Of a stretch of 64,000 nucleotides of DNA, positions 48,614-57,674 are shown piece after piece. A model generated the notes under the pieces. That model did no database searches. It was not told the origin of the DNA and saw only the letters and a list, made by a program, of their open reading frames with translations. The position numbers were made by a program, and so were the translations under genes. Positions within the stretch are counted from its first letter, which is position 1. Each line of letters starts with the position of its first letter. Source of the DNA: Prevotellaceae bacterium (lineage in GTDB: Bacteria > Bacteroidota > Bacteroidia > Bacteroidales > UBA932); contig JAISBU010000006.1 of the NCBI GenBank assembly GCA_031266015.1, positions 1 through 64,000 of the forward strand. The letters are read 5' to 3'.

Positions 48614-49102
48614 TTACAATGTTACAAATACAAGTTGAACCTCTTGGGCTTCAATTAGCAAAGGTATGCTATTTTGCCAACTAGAGCAAGAAAAAGGGCT
48701 CAATAAAGCATGATTCATGCTGCACAACATACATGAAATTCCCGCTCCGAAAAATGAGAATTGTATGTATTTGAAAGAGAACCTGTGTTTTGCCAAATCA
48801 TACCCGACATTTACGATATACTGAAAAGATGCTGTATAACCGCTGGTAGAATCGCTTACGGGAGATGCCGCCAGGTTAGATTGTGCAATCAACCGGCGAG
48901 TAGGAGTGCTCTTGGATAAAGGAAATTTGTCCGGCGCATCATCAGATGCAGAAGTTGTGATGCTGCAAGCAGAAGGCAACGTCTTCTTCAGGCCAATATA
49001 GCAGCCGCGCCCACTCAGATCATCAGAATTTTCACTAGAGGTACCTCCAAGCACCCACACGAAAAAATAAGTACAACCTCGCGTCACGCTAAGGCCTGGC
49101 AT
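48614..49102 (-). other. Doubtful 162-residue ORF downstream of leader-like copy C
   Basis: The frame starts in the dispersed leader element (TRGCTYFFVWVLGGTS) and continues with a Ser-rich stretch (SACSITTSASDDAPDKFPLSKSTPTRR) and a segment with SGYTASFQYIVNVGYDLAKHRFSFKYIQF. Its last 25 codons overlap the sdh promoter at 48659-48690, which argues against it in full length. It could be a decayed gene captured behind the leader, or chance. No family was recognised. Confidence 0.2.
48659..48690 (-). promoter_or_regulatory. Promoter of the sdh/frd operon
   Basis: On the minus strand CTTG (48687-48690) and TACCTTTG (48659-48666) are 20 bases apart. The leader to the sdhC ATG is about 60 nt. Confidence 0.65.
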
Positions 49103-49395
49103 GGACGTGAACCTGCTCTTTACTCTTTTTAGTCTGAAAATTGGCGATTTCTTACAAAAGAATAAAAGCTAACGCTTTAGAAAAGTATGTCTGCAAAAAA
49201 CTTTTCGTTGAATCGCTTAAAAATGCGTTTAATCGTTGAACCTGCGCTGCTGTTGGGTTGCTTTCCCGCTATTGATTCAACAAAATAGCGGTTCGACAAC
49301 TCAACACATTTTTGCAAGTGTAGCAATTTTTTTATTCACACAATATGCTACCGTAAATGTAGCGGTAAACAGGAAAATGTATTGTGTAAATTTTC
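49038..49395 (-). repeat. Dispersed leader-like element, copy C (with distal module)
   Basis: It matches copy A in order: GAGGTACCTCCAAGCACCCAC, AAATAAGTACAACCTCGCG, GCATGGACGTGA, AAAAGAATAAAAGCTAACGCTTT, GTATGTCT, GCGCTGCTG, TTTCCCGCT. Then ATTGATTCAACAAAATAGCGGTTC and AAACAGGAAAAT match the window start. It differs from copy A in the two codons Leu-Leu/Phe-Val of the short kept frame. The 48591-49393 gap holds no other credible gene. Confidence 0.65.
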
Positions 49396-51469
49396 ACTTC
49401 TTTATATGCACAACTCTATCGTGATAGATATTCTGCAGCTTCTTTTTGAATACGGTTTTTACATTCGTAACATCAGAAAAAGTAAGCGGAGTATCATCCA
49501 GCTGGTGGCTGTTTACAATGGAGGTAACCACAGTTTCAACAAGATTATCTATACCCTCGGTGGTGTAGTGACGGAGCGCGCGTGAGGCTGCTTCCACAGC
49601 ATCGGCAAGCATGAGCACACCTTGCTCCTTGGATTTTGGAGCGGGTCCGGGATAGCGGAAATCTGAAAAATCTGTGGCAGTAGGATTTTTCTCTCTGTAT
49701 TTTTTCAAGAAATATTCCATTGAAGATACTCCATGGTGTGAGCGAATGAAGCGCACAATTACCTCGGGAAGCCTATGCTTACGGGCTATTGCAACGCCAT
49801 CGGCAACATGCCGGATAATAGTTTTCGCACTTTCTTCGGGCTCCAAACTTTGGTGTGGAGAGAAATCCGTAGTCTGGTTTTCTATGAAAAACGCAGGATT
49901 GTTCATTTTCCCAATATCATGATACAAGGCTCCGGCCCTTACCAGTAAAGGGTTTCCACCTATGGCTCTTATCGCATTTTCTGCTAAGTTGGCTACCTGT
50001 ATGCAATGCTGGAATGTAGCCGGTGCAACTTCCGAAAGCTCACGAAGCAGGGGCTGGTTGGTATCGGCAATTTCCATTAAAGTGTTGTCGGATGTAAAGC
50101 TGAATATTTTTTCAAAGATGTACACCAGCTGGTATAGCGCAATGATAAGGCCGGCGTTGACCGCAAACCAGAAGTAAGGACGCCATTGGAGCGCAATGCT
50201 ACCGTCTTTTACAAGAGAAAGCGCGAAATACAGTATGCTATAGCATAAGAAAACGACTATTGCCGTAACGTATAGCCTGCCTCGCTGGTAGGCATTTTTA
50301 ATGCTGTATGCCGCGGCAACTCCTGTTATACAGTTGAGAAGATACAACTCCAAGCTATTGGATACTAACGTGCAAATGAGCAGCATGGAGAAGAATTGTA
50401 CAAAAAGCGCCAGCCGGCGCGTAAAGAATGTGGTGGTGTAAATGGCAATCATTGCGTAAGGAATAACCAGCGTGCCGGCTATATGTGTATTGTTGACCCA
50501 TAGCGTTGCTAAGCAAAATAGCACTATCAGCATGAGTATAAAGCTGGTGTGCTTTATGCGCAGCTCCTTGTCGTATATTTTATACAAGACCAGGTAAAGC
50601 GTTCCAATAATAAAGCTAACCATGAACAGCTGTCCGAGCAGCAGAAAAAGTAAGCTGCCGGAGAATCCAATGCGCTTTTCGTACTCTATGCTGAATGATT
50701 CCAGCTGGCGCAGTGAGGTTTCGTTAACCACTTCATCCTTTGTGATAATGAGTTGTCCGGCGTTTACCATGCCACGAGTGGGAGATATCTTTTTTAGAGC
50801 CTCTTCCCGTGATTGTGCCGTCAGCTTGTCGTTGAAAATAAGATTGTGCTTAAGCTGCTTAAGCAGGTCGCATTTGTGAAAAAATTCCAACTCCACAGAG
50901 CCATTGGGCAGCAATGATTTCATGCTGTTGGTAATATACAATGAAGCTGCCGGCGCGGTAAAAGTTTCGCTTGCCGGATAAAGTTCTGCAACAGAGTTGG
51001 TTACTATGTATATGGTAGCATCGGGATTGCTTACGTAGCTGTCTGCAATAGAATTTTCTTCACGTATCCCTTTGCTGTAAACAAACTCAATCAACTTTTG
51101 CAGCTTGGGCAATACCTGGTTTTGCAACTTCTCTACGACGTGAGGCGAGAGGTTTTTTGTGCCACGATTTAAAGGCTTATGCAGCTCTGCGTTGAACCTT
51201 GTTGCAAGCTCAGTCTGCTGCCTTGCTACAACATCTGTGTTCCTATTGTAGTATGGTATCAGCGATGATATTACATTACGTTTTTCGGTCGCTAGCTCTT
51301 CTTGCGACTTATATACAGGAAAATCGAACGGCGCTGTCAGTGAGCGGTGGCTCCACACTTTGCCTTTTTGGAACTCATACTTAAACTTGCCTTCGCGCGG
51401 CATGAAGTACACTATTATCAAAGCTGTAATAGCAAATGGAATGAGTCTTCGTAAGGTTTGCTTATTCAT
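49394..51469 (-). CDS. 7TM-HD family (PgpH-like) phosphohydrolase
   Basis: The 691-residue protein has an N-terminal membrane anchor, an extracellular 7TMR-HDED domain to about 265, seven membrane helices (about 270-460: LLFLLLGQLFMVSFIIGTLYLVLY to WFAVNAGLIIALYQLVYIF) and a cytoplasmic HD domain with FQHCIQVANLAENA, ALYHDIGKMNNPAFFIENQ near 511 and VRFIRSHHGVSSMEYF. Known PgpH proteins hydrolyse cyclic di-AMP, so I infer that activity. It follows the AddB-like gene by 74 bp, with a hairpin between them. Confidence 0.93.
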   Translation of the reverse strand: MNKQTLRRLIPFAITALIIVYFMPREGKFKYEFQKGKVWSHRSLTAPFDFPVYKSQEELATEKRNVISSLIPYYNRNTDVVARQQTELATRFNAELHKPLNRGTKNLSPHVVEKLQNQVLPKLQKLIEFVYSKGIREENSIADSYVSNPDATIYIVTNSVAELYPASETFTAPAASLYITNSMKSLLPNGSVELEFFHKCDLLKQLKHNLIFNDKLTAQSREEALKKISPTRGMVNAGQLIITKDEVVNETSLRQLESFSIEYEKRIGFSGSLLFLLLGQLFMVSFIIGTLYLVLYKIYDKELRIKHTSFILMLIVLFCLATLWVNNTHIAGTLVIPYAMIAIYTTTFFTRRLALFVQFFSMLLICTLVSNSLELYLLNCITGVAAAYSIKNAYQRGRLYVTAIVVFLCYSILYFALSLVKDGSIALQWRPYFWFAVNAGLIIALYQLVYIFEKIFSFTSDNTLMEIADTNQPLLRELSEVAPATFQHCIQVANLAENAIRAIGGNPLLVRAGALYHDIGKMNNPAFFIENQTTDFSPHQSLEPEESAKTIIRHVADGVAIARKHRLPEVIVRFIRSHHGVSSMEYFLKKYREKNPTATDFSDFRYPGPAPKSKEQGVLMLADAVEAASRALRHYTTEGIDNLVETVVTSIVNSHQLDDTPLTFSDVTNVKTVFKKKLQNIYHDRVVHIKK

Positions 51470-51494
51470 AATAATTTCAAATTTCAGGTTTTAT

Positions 51495-51520
51495 CGTCAT
51501 TGCGAAGCGAAGCAATGACG
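51495..51520. terminator. Hairpin between the AddB-like and HD genes
   Basis: CGTCATTGC (51495-51503) and GCAATGACG (51512-51520) are a perfect 9-bp stem with an 8-base loop. The style is REP-like (GTCATTGCGAAGCGAAGCAATGAC); it may terminate or attenuate transcription from the upstream AddB-like gene. Confidence 0.5.
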
Positions 51521-51543
51521 GTAGGTTGCGCAGCTGTATGCTG

Positions 51544-54456
51544 CTACTTAGCTTGCTTTCTGTGACAAATGCTACCATATGTACAGTACTCGCAATTTTC
51601 TACCTCATCTGTTTGTACAAATGGGCGAGCGCTATCAAATATTTCAGCTAGCTTGGCGTTTAACAGCTCAGTGAATCTGGGCAGCAGCTCATCTGCGTTT
51701 TCAATACCGGTATAGCTGTTTTTTTCGTTCTTAATTTTGATGCTTCCGCTAAAACCGCTAACGTATATGTTGCGCACAAAGTATAACGCCGGAGCCATGC
51801 CGGATTTGTTATATAATCGCTTGATTATCAAAGAGTAAAGTAGTATTTGTAGCACCTCCTTTCTGCGTTCTTTATGCGAACCAAACAGCGCATCTATGGA
51901 TTTAAATTTTGTTTTCTCATCTGCACCGCTACCTGTTTTGTAGTCAACAATAGTAGTGATGTGCCCGGTGCTATCTATACGATCAATGTAGCCGGTTATG
52001 TTGACGTTTTCCGGTTGCCCGTTGATGAGAACCGGAAGAGAGAAATCAACTTTCTTTTCCAATCCCTCCACAGTAAACGGAGCTCGCTTTGCATCAAACT
52101 CTAAGGTCCCGATAATATATTTAAGTACAGTGTTTTTTGCCAGCAAATGCTTGCCGTTGTGCGCTATCTCATGAGCGCTTTCCTCGCTGTCGAAAATAAT
52201 TTTTGCGGTAGATTTTTCTGCGATGCCATTAAGCAGCTCCTTGCTGGATAGTATGGCAGAAATGGTTTTGGAGTCTACGCTTTGCTGCAAATAGGGTTGA
52301 TATATTTGCTGCATGGCGTGGTGGAAAATATTGCCTAATACCTGCTCATTTACCTCTTCAATTAATTCTTCCGGCTCCCTTAGCTTGGCTATTTGAGCCA
52401 GATAAAATTTCAGCGGACAATCCATGTACATGTTGATGGCGCTGGCTGATAGCGCTTTATTCCCTCCCGTAAGGTACTGTTTTAGAATACCTGCGACCTC
52501 AGCATTTTTCTTAACTACAATAGGTTTTTCTTTGGCGTAGGCCACGCTGTAATCCACCTTGCGTTGCGGAATATTATGCGGACTTTCCATGCAGAGTTGC
52601 CGCAAATACCTGCTCATTTCTCCGGTGCGGGTATCGCCGGGCAGATTATTGTACAGCAGACGTATGTGCTTGGAGCGCTGTAAAAGCCTGTAGAAGTAGT
52701 AGGCGTACATGGCCTCGTGTTGCTCAATGGTGGGCAGGCCAAATGCTTTACGAAGGTTGTACGGAATAAGTGATGGCGAGGCTTCGCTACGTGGATAAAT
52801 ATCTTCGTTGAGCGAAAGGATAATCAGCTTTTCGAAATCCAACGCACGGGTTTCGAGTATACCCATAAGCTGTAATCCTGCTATCGGTTCTCCCTCAAAG
52901 GGGATACGTACGCTTTTGAGCGTGCTGCGCAGTAAGCTCAAGAACACGCTCATGCTTAATTGCATGCTGCTATCTTTGAGAGCCTCGTTGAGCTTGTTCA
53001 GCTCTTGATAGGCGCAGGTTACATATTCGCTTCGCAGTAAGCTGTCTGGAGTGTCAGCGGTGATATCAGCTTGTGCGATTAGCTTGAACATCTCAATGAG
53101 AAGCGCTGTCACTGCTTCGGGCGTTTCTATGTAGGTGAGCAGCTGCTTGATGAGCGTGCTTTGCAGGTTGTGCAGCTTATCAATATCCGCAATGCTGATA
53201 AATACCAGGTTTCGTTGCGCTATTTCGTTGCTTACTATTGTGGCATCATCATTGGCTAATGTGCGGATGTACTGGTGGTTCAGTATTGCCAGCACATCTT
53301 TATGATAGAATTTTGCCGGGCTATCGCCTGTTTTACGTGCATTTTTGTGCAGCTTGATCAGCAGCTCGGTTAAGCTGTACACAGGTGTTTGCAGCAACGG
53401 GTAACCCATGGTGATATTCAGCGCCGACACTTTTTCGGGAATAGAGTAAAGCGTGGGTATTAGCAATCCTTCATCTGCCAGCACTATGGCAGTACGGCGG
53501 TCGAGCGCACTTAGCGGTTGCTCTTCTCGAACTTCATCCAGCAGCTGTGGAATCAGCTTTGCTTGCAGAACGTCGGATGGAGCGGCGACTATTTGTATAT
53601 CTTTTTCCTGAGAGAAAAGGGAAAGGTCTTTATCTAATTCAACCGGTGGAAATTCTACTATGTTCTGCCGCATGAATAACCCTGCCTCTTGTTGCCTATT
53701 GTTTAGATAGTAAGTATCTGTATCCCAGTAATATTCAGCGATTTGCAGCTGCTTCAGGCGGCGCAACAGAACTTTTTCGCACTCGTTTAGCGCGTTAAAT
53801 CCTACAAATACGTAACGTGTTTTGCCAAAGCTGTAGTCGCTTTGCTTTAGTAATTCAGCCCCTTCTCTGTACAACATGCCCTGGTAGGCAAGGCCTTGCT
53901 CCCGGAGTTGCTGCCTGAAATCGCGATAGCAGGGTGGAAGCGTACTCCAAAGATCTATGAAGTTTTTTTGCAATCGGCCATCCTTTTCAGCTGAGAAGCT
54001 GCGCCAAAACGAGTGAACCAGCTCACGCTGCTCTTCGGTAAGAAATTCGAAGGTGCTATCAATGGATTTAAGCGAACGAAGATTTTGCAACAACATGTCT
54101 ACATTGACCATGTACTTGTCCACGCTATCAAAATCGGACAGCATAACCTCGCCCCAAAAGTAGAAGTGGTCGAAAGTTTCGTTTGTCTCACAATTTTTTG
54201 TGTAGGCTTTATAGAGTTCTGCTACAAGTTTGTAGCTATTGGCGATTCTTAGCCCCGAAATGGAAGCGAAAACCTCGTCAATGCTGACCGCCTGCGGCTG
54301 CCATAACGGTTTGGTGATATATAAGCTTAGGTAATGGGCAAAATACAGCCGAGCTCGCCTACTGGGAAAAACCAGCGTAAGATTACTAATGCCATCGCCA
54401 TAGCGCTGATGCAGGCTATGGGCTACCTGTTGTAAGAAGGGAGTAGGCGATGACAT
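51544..54456 (-). CDS. AddB-like PD-(D/E)XK nuclease/helicase-type protein
   Basis: From ATG 54456 the product is 970 residues. The N-terminal two thirds resemble inactive UvrD-like helicase domains (LVFPSRRARLYFAHYL; ILSLNEDIYPRSEASPSLIPYNLRKAFGLPT; VLGNIFHHAMQQIY). The C-terminal nuclease core has GYIDRIDSTGHITTIVDYKTGSG near 820-840. Cysteines in MDCPLKFYL near 677 and CEYCTYGSICHRK near 957 are placed as in the 4Fe-4S cluster of AddB. It probably acts with an AddA partner, not in this window, in processing DNA ends for recombination. The longer frame to 54480 is possible. Confidence 0.85.
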   Translation of the reverse strand: MSSPTPFLQQVAHSLHQRYGDGISNLTLVFPSRRARLYFAHYLSLYITKPLWQPQAVSIDEVFASISGLRIANSYKLVAELYKAYTKNCETNETFDHFYFWGEVMLSDFDSVDKYMVNVDMLLQNLRSLKSIDSTFEFLTEEQRELVHSFWRSFSAEKDGRLQKNFIDLWSTLPPCYRDFRQQLREQGLAYQGMLYREGAELLKQSDYSFGKTRYVFVGFNALNECEKVLLRRLKQLQIAEYYWDTDTYYLNNRQQEAGLFMRQNIVEFPPVELDKDLSLFSQEKDIQIVAAPSDVLQAKLIPQLLDEVREEQPLSALDRRTAIVLADEGLLIPTLYSIPEKVSALNITMGYPLLQTPVYSLTELLIKLHKNARKTGDSPAKFYHKDVLAILNHQYIRTLANDDATIVSNEIAQRNLVFISIADIDKLHNLQSTLIKQLLTYIETPEAVTALLIEMFKLIAQADITADTPDSLLRSEYVTCAYQELNKLNEALKDSSMQLSMSVFLSLLRSTLKSVRIPFEGEPIAGLQLMGILETRALDFEKLIILSLNEDIYPRSEASPSLIPYNLRKAFGLPTIEQHEAMYAYYFYRLLQRSKHIRLLYNNLPGDTRTGEMSRYLRQLCMESPHNIPQRKVDYSVAYAKEKPIVVKKNAEVAGILKQYLTGGNKALSASAINMYMDCPLKFYLAQIAKLREPEELIEEVNEQVLGNIFHHAMQQIYQPYLQQSVDSKTISAILSSKELLNGIAEKSTAKIIFDSEESAHEIAHNGKHLLAKNTVLKYIIGTLEFDAKRAPFTVEGLEKKVDFSLPVLINGQPENVNITGYIDRIDSTGHITTIVDYKTGSGADEKTKFKSIDALFGSHKERRKEVLQILLYSLIIKRLYNKSGMAPALYFVRNIYVSGFSGSIKIKNEKNSYTGIENADELLPRFTELLNAKLAEIFDSARPFVQTDEVENCEYCTYGSICHRKQAK

Positions 54457-54510
54457 ACAATAAAAATAATAAAAGGGCAAATTCGTATAAGTACAAACCC
54501 ACCCATATTA

Positions 54511-54518
54511 CAAAGGTA
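54511..54518 (-). promoter_or_regulatory. -7 box of the AddB-like gene
   Basis: The minus strand reads TACCTTTG, a perfect TAnnTTTG, 54 bp before the ATG at 54456. The -33 region is poor. Confidence 0.45.
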
Positions 54519-54573
54519 TAAAAAAAGAAACAAGATAAGGGGGCTGAATTATGATTTTTTTTAAACCGGTATT

Positions 54574-54603
54574 TTTGATACTTGGAGATTATTTTTAACT
54601 TTG
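54574..54603 (+). promoter_or_regulatory. Promoter of ppdK
   Basis: TTTG (54574-54577) and TAACTTTG (54596-54603) are separated by 18 bases; both elements match. The leader is about 110 nt. Confidence 0.7.
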
Positions 54604-54724
54604 CAAAGATGTTGTTGAGGTAAACCTAAAATATTGTGAAAAAGTAGCTGCTGTAAGCTTAAGTAAGGTTATGTCGATTGGTTTAGAATTCTTATAGTTT
54701 CACAAACATAAAACCTGCAGAATA

Positions 54725-57454
54725 ATGCAAACAAAGTACGTGTATTTCTTTGGCAACAAAACTGCCGAGGGCAATGGAAAAATGAGGGAGCTGCTTGGCG
54801 GAAAAGGCGCCAACCTGGCGGAAATGAACCTTATTGGCATACCGGTGCCTCCCGGCTATACCATTACTACGGAGGTTTGTAACAGCTACTATCAAATGGG
54901 TCACGAGGCCGTAACGCTTATGATTAAGCCCGAAGTAGAGGCGGCCATGAAGCGGGTAGAGGCGGCTGTGGCCGGAGCAAAATTCGGTGATAAGGAAAAT
55001 CCTCTTTTGGTTTCTGTACGCTCCGGTTCGCGCGCTTCTATGCCGGGTATGATGGATACCATCTTAAACTTGGGTATGAATGATGAGGTGGTGGAAACTC
55101 TTGCCAAGAAGAGCGGAAATGCACGTTTTGCTTGGGATTCATACCGTCGCTTTGTGCAAATGTACGGCGACGTGGTGTTGGGAATGAAGCCGCAGAATAA
55201 GGAAGATGAAGATCCGTTTGAGGAAATCATAGAGCATAAGAAAAAAGAGCGTGGTGTGACGCTTGATACCGATTTGCTGGTAGAGGATTTGAAGGATCTG
55301 GTAAAGAAGTTTAAGGCTGCCGTAAAAAAATCTACAGGAAAAGATTTTCCAAGTAATCCCTGGGAGCAGCTGTGGGGCGCTGTGGCTGCCGTATTCAATA
55401 GCTGGATGAATGAGCGCGCGATACTGTATCGCAAGCTTAACAGAATACCCGAGGAATGGGGAACTGCCGTAAACGTGCAGACCATGGTATTCGGAAATAT
55501 GGGGCAAACATCGGCTACCGGAGTTGCCTTTACGAGAGATGCTTCAACAGGTGAGGCTATTTTCAACGGAGAGTATTTGATTAATGCTCAAGGTGAAGAT
55601 GTTGTAGCGGGTATTCGTACTCCACAGCAAATTACTATGGAAGGCTCTAAGCGTTGGGCTGCATCGCAAGGCATTTCTGAGGCAGAGCGGCTTGCGAAGT
55701 ATCCTTCATTGCAGGAAACTATGCCCGCAGTTTACAGAGATTTGTTTGATACGCAACAAAAGTTGGAGCAGCACAATAGAGATATGCAGGATATTGAGTT
55801 TACCATTCAGGATGGTAAGCTGTGGATGCTGCAAACCCGTAATGGAAAGCGTACCGGAGCCGCTATGCTCAAGATTGCCATTGATATGTTCCGTGAAGGA
55901 ATGATTACAGAGCAGGAGGCGGTTTTGCGCTGTGAGCCGGAGAAGCTGGAGGAGCTGCTTCACCCGGTGTTTAAGAAAGAAGCGCTAGCTAGAGCAAAAT
56001 CTATTGCTAAAGGCTTGCCGGCATCACCCGGTGCGGCTACAGGGCAAATTGTGTTTTTTGCTGAGGATGCAGAAAAATGGGCTGGGGAAAAGAAAAAAAC
56101 AATTCTTGTACGGGTAGAAACATCTCCGGAAGATTTGAAGGGTATGCACGTGGCCGAAGGTATTCTGACCTCACGTGGTGGAATGACCTCGCACGCCGCT
56201 GTGGTGGCGCGTGGTATGGGTAAGTGCTGTATTTCCGGCGCCGGCACTTTGATGATTGATTACAAGGCTCGTACGCTTACAGTTGGCACTACCGTGCTGA
56301 AGGAAGGTGACTGGATTTCATTGGACGGATCTACCGGAAATGTTTATCAGGGACAAATAGAAACCGCTCCTGCAGAGGCCGGTGGCGATTTTGCAACGTT
56401 ACTTTCTATGGCAGGTAAGCATTCTCGCATGCAGGTGCGTACCAATGCTGATACTCCTCACGATGCGCAAGTTGCTCGTGCTTTTGGCGCACAAGGAATT
56501 GGACTTTGCCGTACAGAGCACATGTTTTTTGAAGGCGATAAGATTTGGCCTATGCGCGAAATGATTTTGGCTAAGGATGAAGTCGGACGTCGCAAAGCGC
56601 TAGCAAAACTTTTGCCCTTGCAGCGTAAGGATTTTGAGGGCATTTTTGAGGCTATGCAAGGCTTGCCGGTTACGGTACGCTTGCTAGACCCTCCCTTGCA
56701 TGAGTTTGTTCCTCACGATGAAAAAGGTCAGGAAGAGGTGGCAAAGATTATGGGCGTTTCACTGGCTGAGGTTAAGGAGCGCGTAAGTAATCTTGCGGAG
56801 GTTAACCCTATGCTGGGGCATCGTGGCTGCCGTTTGGGAAATACCTATCCTGAAATTACCGAGATGCAGACGCGCGCTATCATTGAGGCGGCATTGAATT
56901 TGAAGAAGAAAGGCGTGCAATCTATTCCTGAAATAATGGTTCCGCTGACCTGTACACAAAATGAAATGAAGATGCAGGCAGATATCATTCACGCAACTGC
57001 CAAGAACGTTTTTGCAGAACGTAACGACAGCATTGAGTACAAGGTAGGCACCATGATTGAGGTGCCTCGCGCTGCGCTTACCGCTGAAAAGGTTGCCAAC
57101 TATGCCGAGTTTTTCTCTTTTGGTACCAATGACTTAACGCAAATGACCTTCGGCTTCTCACGTGATGACGTGTCGAAGTTTTTACCGGTATATTTGGAGA
57201 AAGGCTTGTTGAAGTACGATCCGTTCCAAATTTTGGATCAGACCGGCGTTGGGCAGCTGGTGGGTATGGCTACTGTGAAGGGACGCTCGGTACGTCCATC
57301 GCTTAAGGTGGGGATTTGTGGGGAGCATGGAGGTGAACCTTCATCGGTAGAGTTCTGCCACCACATTGGGCTTAACTACGTTAGCTGTTCGCCTTTCCGT
57401 GTGTCCATTGCGCGGATGGCCGCTGCTCATGCTGCTATTAAGGAAAATAAGTAG
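54725..57454 (+). CDS. ppdK: Pyruvate, phosphate dikinase
   Basis: Interconverts pyruvate, ATP and phosphate with phosphoenolpyruvate, AMP and pyrophosphate, a central step in anaerobic Bacteroidota. The 909-residue enzyme is full length: the ATP-grasp domain begins VYFFGNKTAEGNGKMRELLGGKGANLAEM, with SVRSGSRASMPGMMDTILNLG; the phosphohistidine domain has LTSRGGMTSHAAVVARGMGKCCISG near 480-503; and the PEP-utilising barrel has IGLCRTEHMFF, GTMIEVPRAALTAEKVA, FFSFGTNDLTQMTFGFSRDD and VGICGEHGGEPSSVEF. It is monocistronic with a clear promoter and terminator. Confidence 0.98.
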   Translation: MQTKYVYFFGNKTAEGNGKMRELLGGKGANLAEMNLIGIPVPPGYTITTEVCNSYYQMGHEAVTLMIKPEVEAAMKRVEAAVAGAKFGDKENPLLVSVRSGSRASMPGMMDTILNLGMNDEVVETLAKKSGNARFAWDSYRRFVQMYGDVVLGMKPQNKEDEDPFEEIIEHKKKERGVTLDTDLLVEDLKDLVKKFKAAVKKSTGKDFPSNPWEQLWGAVAAVFNSWMNERAILYRKLNRIPEEWGTAVNVQTMVFGNMGQTSATGVAFTRDASTGEAIFNGEYLINAQGEDVVAGIRTPQQITMEGSKRWAASQGISEAERLAKYPSLQETMPAVYRDLFDTQQKLEQHNRDMQDIEFTIQDGKLWMLQTRNGKRTGAAMLKIAIDMFREGMITEQEAVLRCEPEKLEELLHPVFKKEALARAKSIAKGLPASPGAATGQIVFFAEDAEKWAGEKKKTILVRVETSPEDLKGMHVAEGILTSRGGMTSHAAVVARGMGKCCISGAGTLMIDYKARTLTVGTTVLKEGDWISLDGSTGNVYQGQIETAPAEAGGDFATLLSMAGKHSRMQVRTNADTPHDAQVARAFGAQGIGLCRTEHMFFEGDKIWPMREMILAKDEVGRRKALAKLLPLQRKDFEGIFEAMQGLPVTVRLLDPPLHEFVPHDEKGQEEVAKIMGVSLAEVKERVSNLAEVNPMLGHRGCRLGNTYPEITEMQTRAIIEAALNLKKKGVQSIPEIMVPLTCTQNEMKMQADIIHATAKNVFAERNDSIEYKVGTMIEVPRAALTAEKVANYAEFFSFGTNDLTQMTFGFSRDDVSKFLPVYLEKGLLKYDPFQILDQTGVGQLVGMATVKGRSVRPSLKVGICGEHGGEPSSVEFCHHIGLNYVSCSPFRVSIARMAAAHAAIKENK

Positions 57455-57554
57455 CAGGTTTGTTTGATATTATTCTGAACTATAGATAGTTAAGGTGTTG
57501 GATAGAGGAGGCGGACAGGCTATAGCTCCCAGTTAGTTGGTGTTTGTTTATGGA

Positions 57555-57583
57555 GGGTTGCCCAAAAGGGCAGCCCTTTTTTT
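57555..57583 (+). terminator. ppdK terminator
   Basis: GGGTTGCCC (57555-57563) pairs with GGGCAGCCC (57568-57576) around AAAA, with one G-U pair, then seven Ts. Confidence 0.85.
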
Positions 57584-57594
57584 ATCTGTACCCG

Positions 57595-57602
57595 TATCTT
57601 TG
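57595..57602 (+). promoter_or_regulatory. -7 box of rnr
   Basis: TATCTTTG matches TAnnTTTG and lies just beyond the ppdK terminator, 72 bp before the rnr ATG. No good -33 element is seen. Confidence 0.4.
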
Positions 57603-57674
57603 GCACGCTATAGACTACTACAAGCGCACAGCGCCGGATCTGTTTGAGAAGTTGTTTGCCAAAAAGTACAAACA

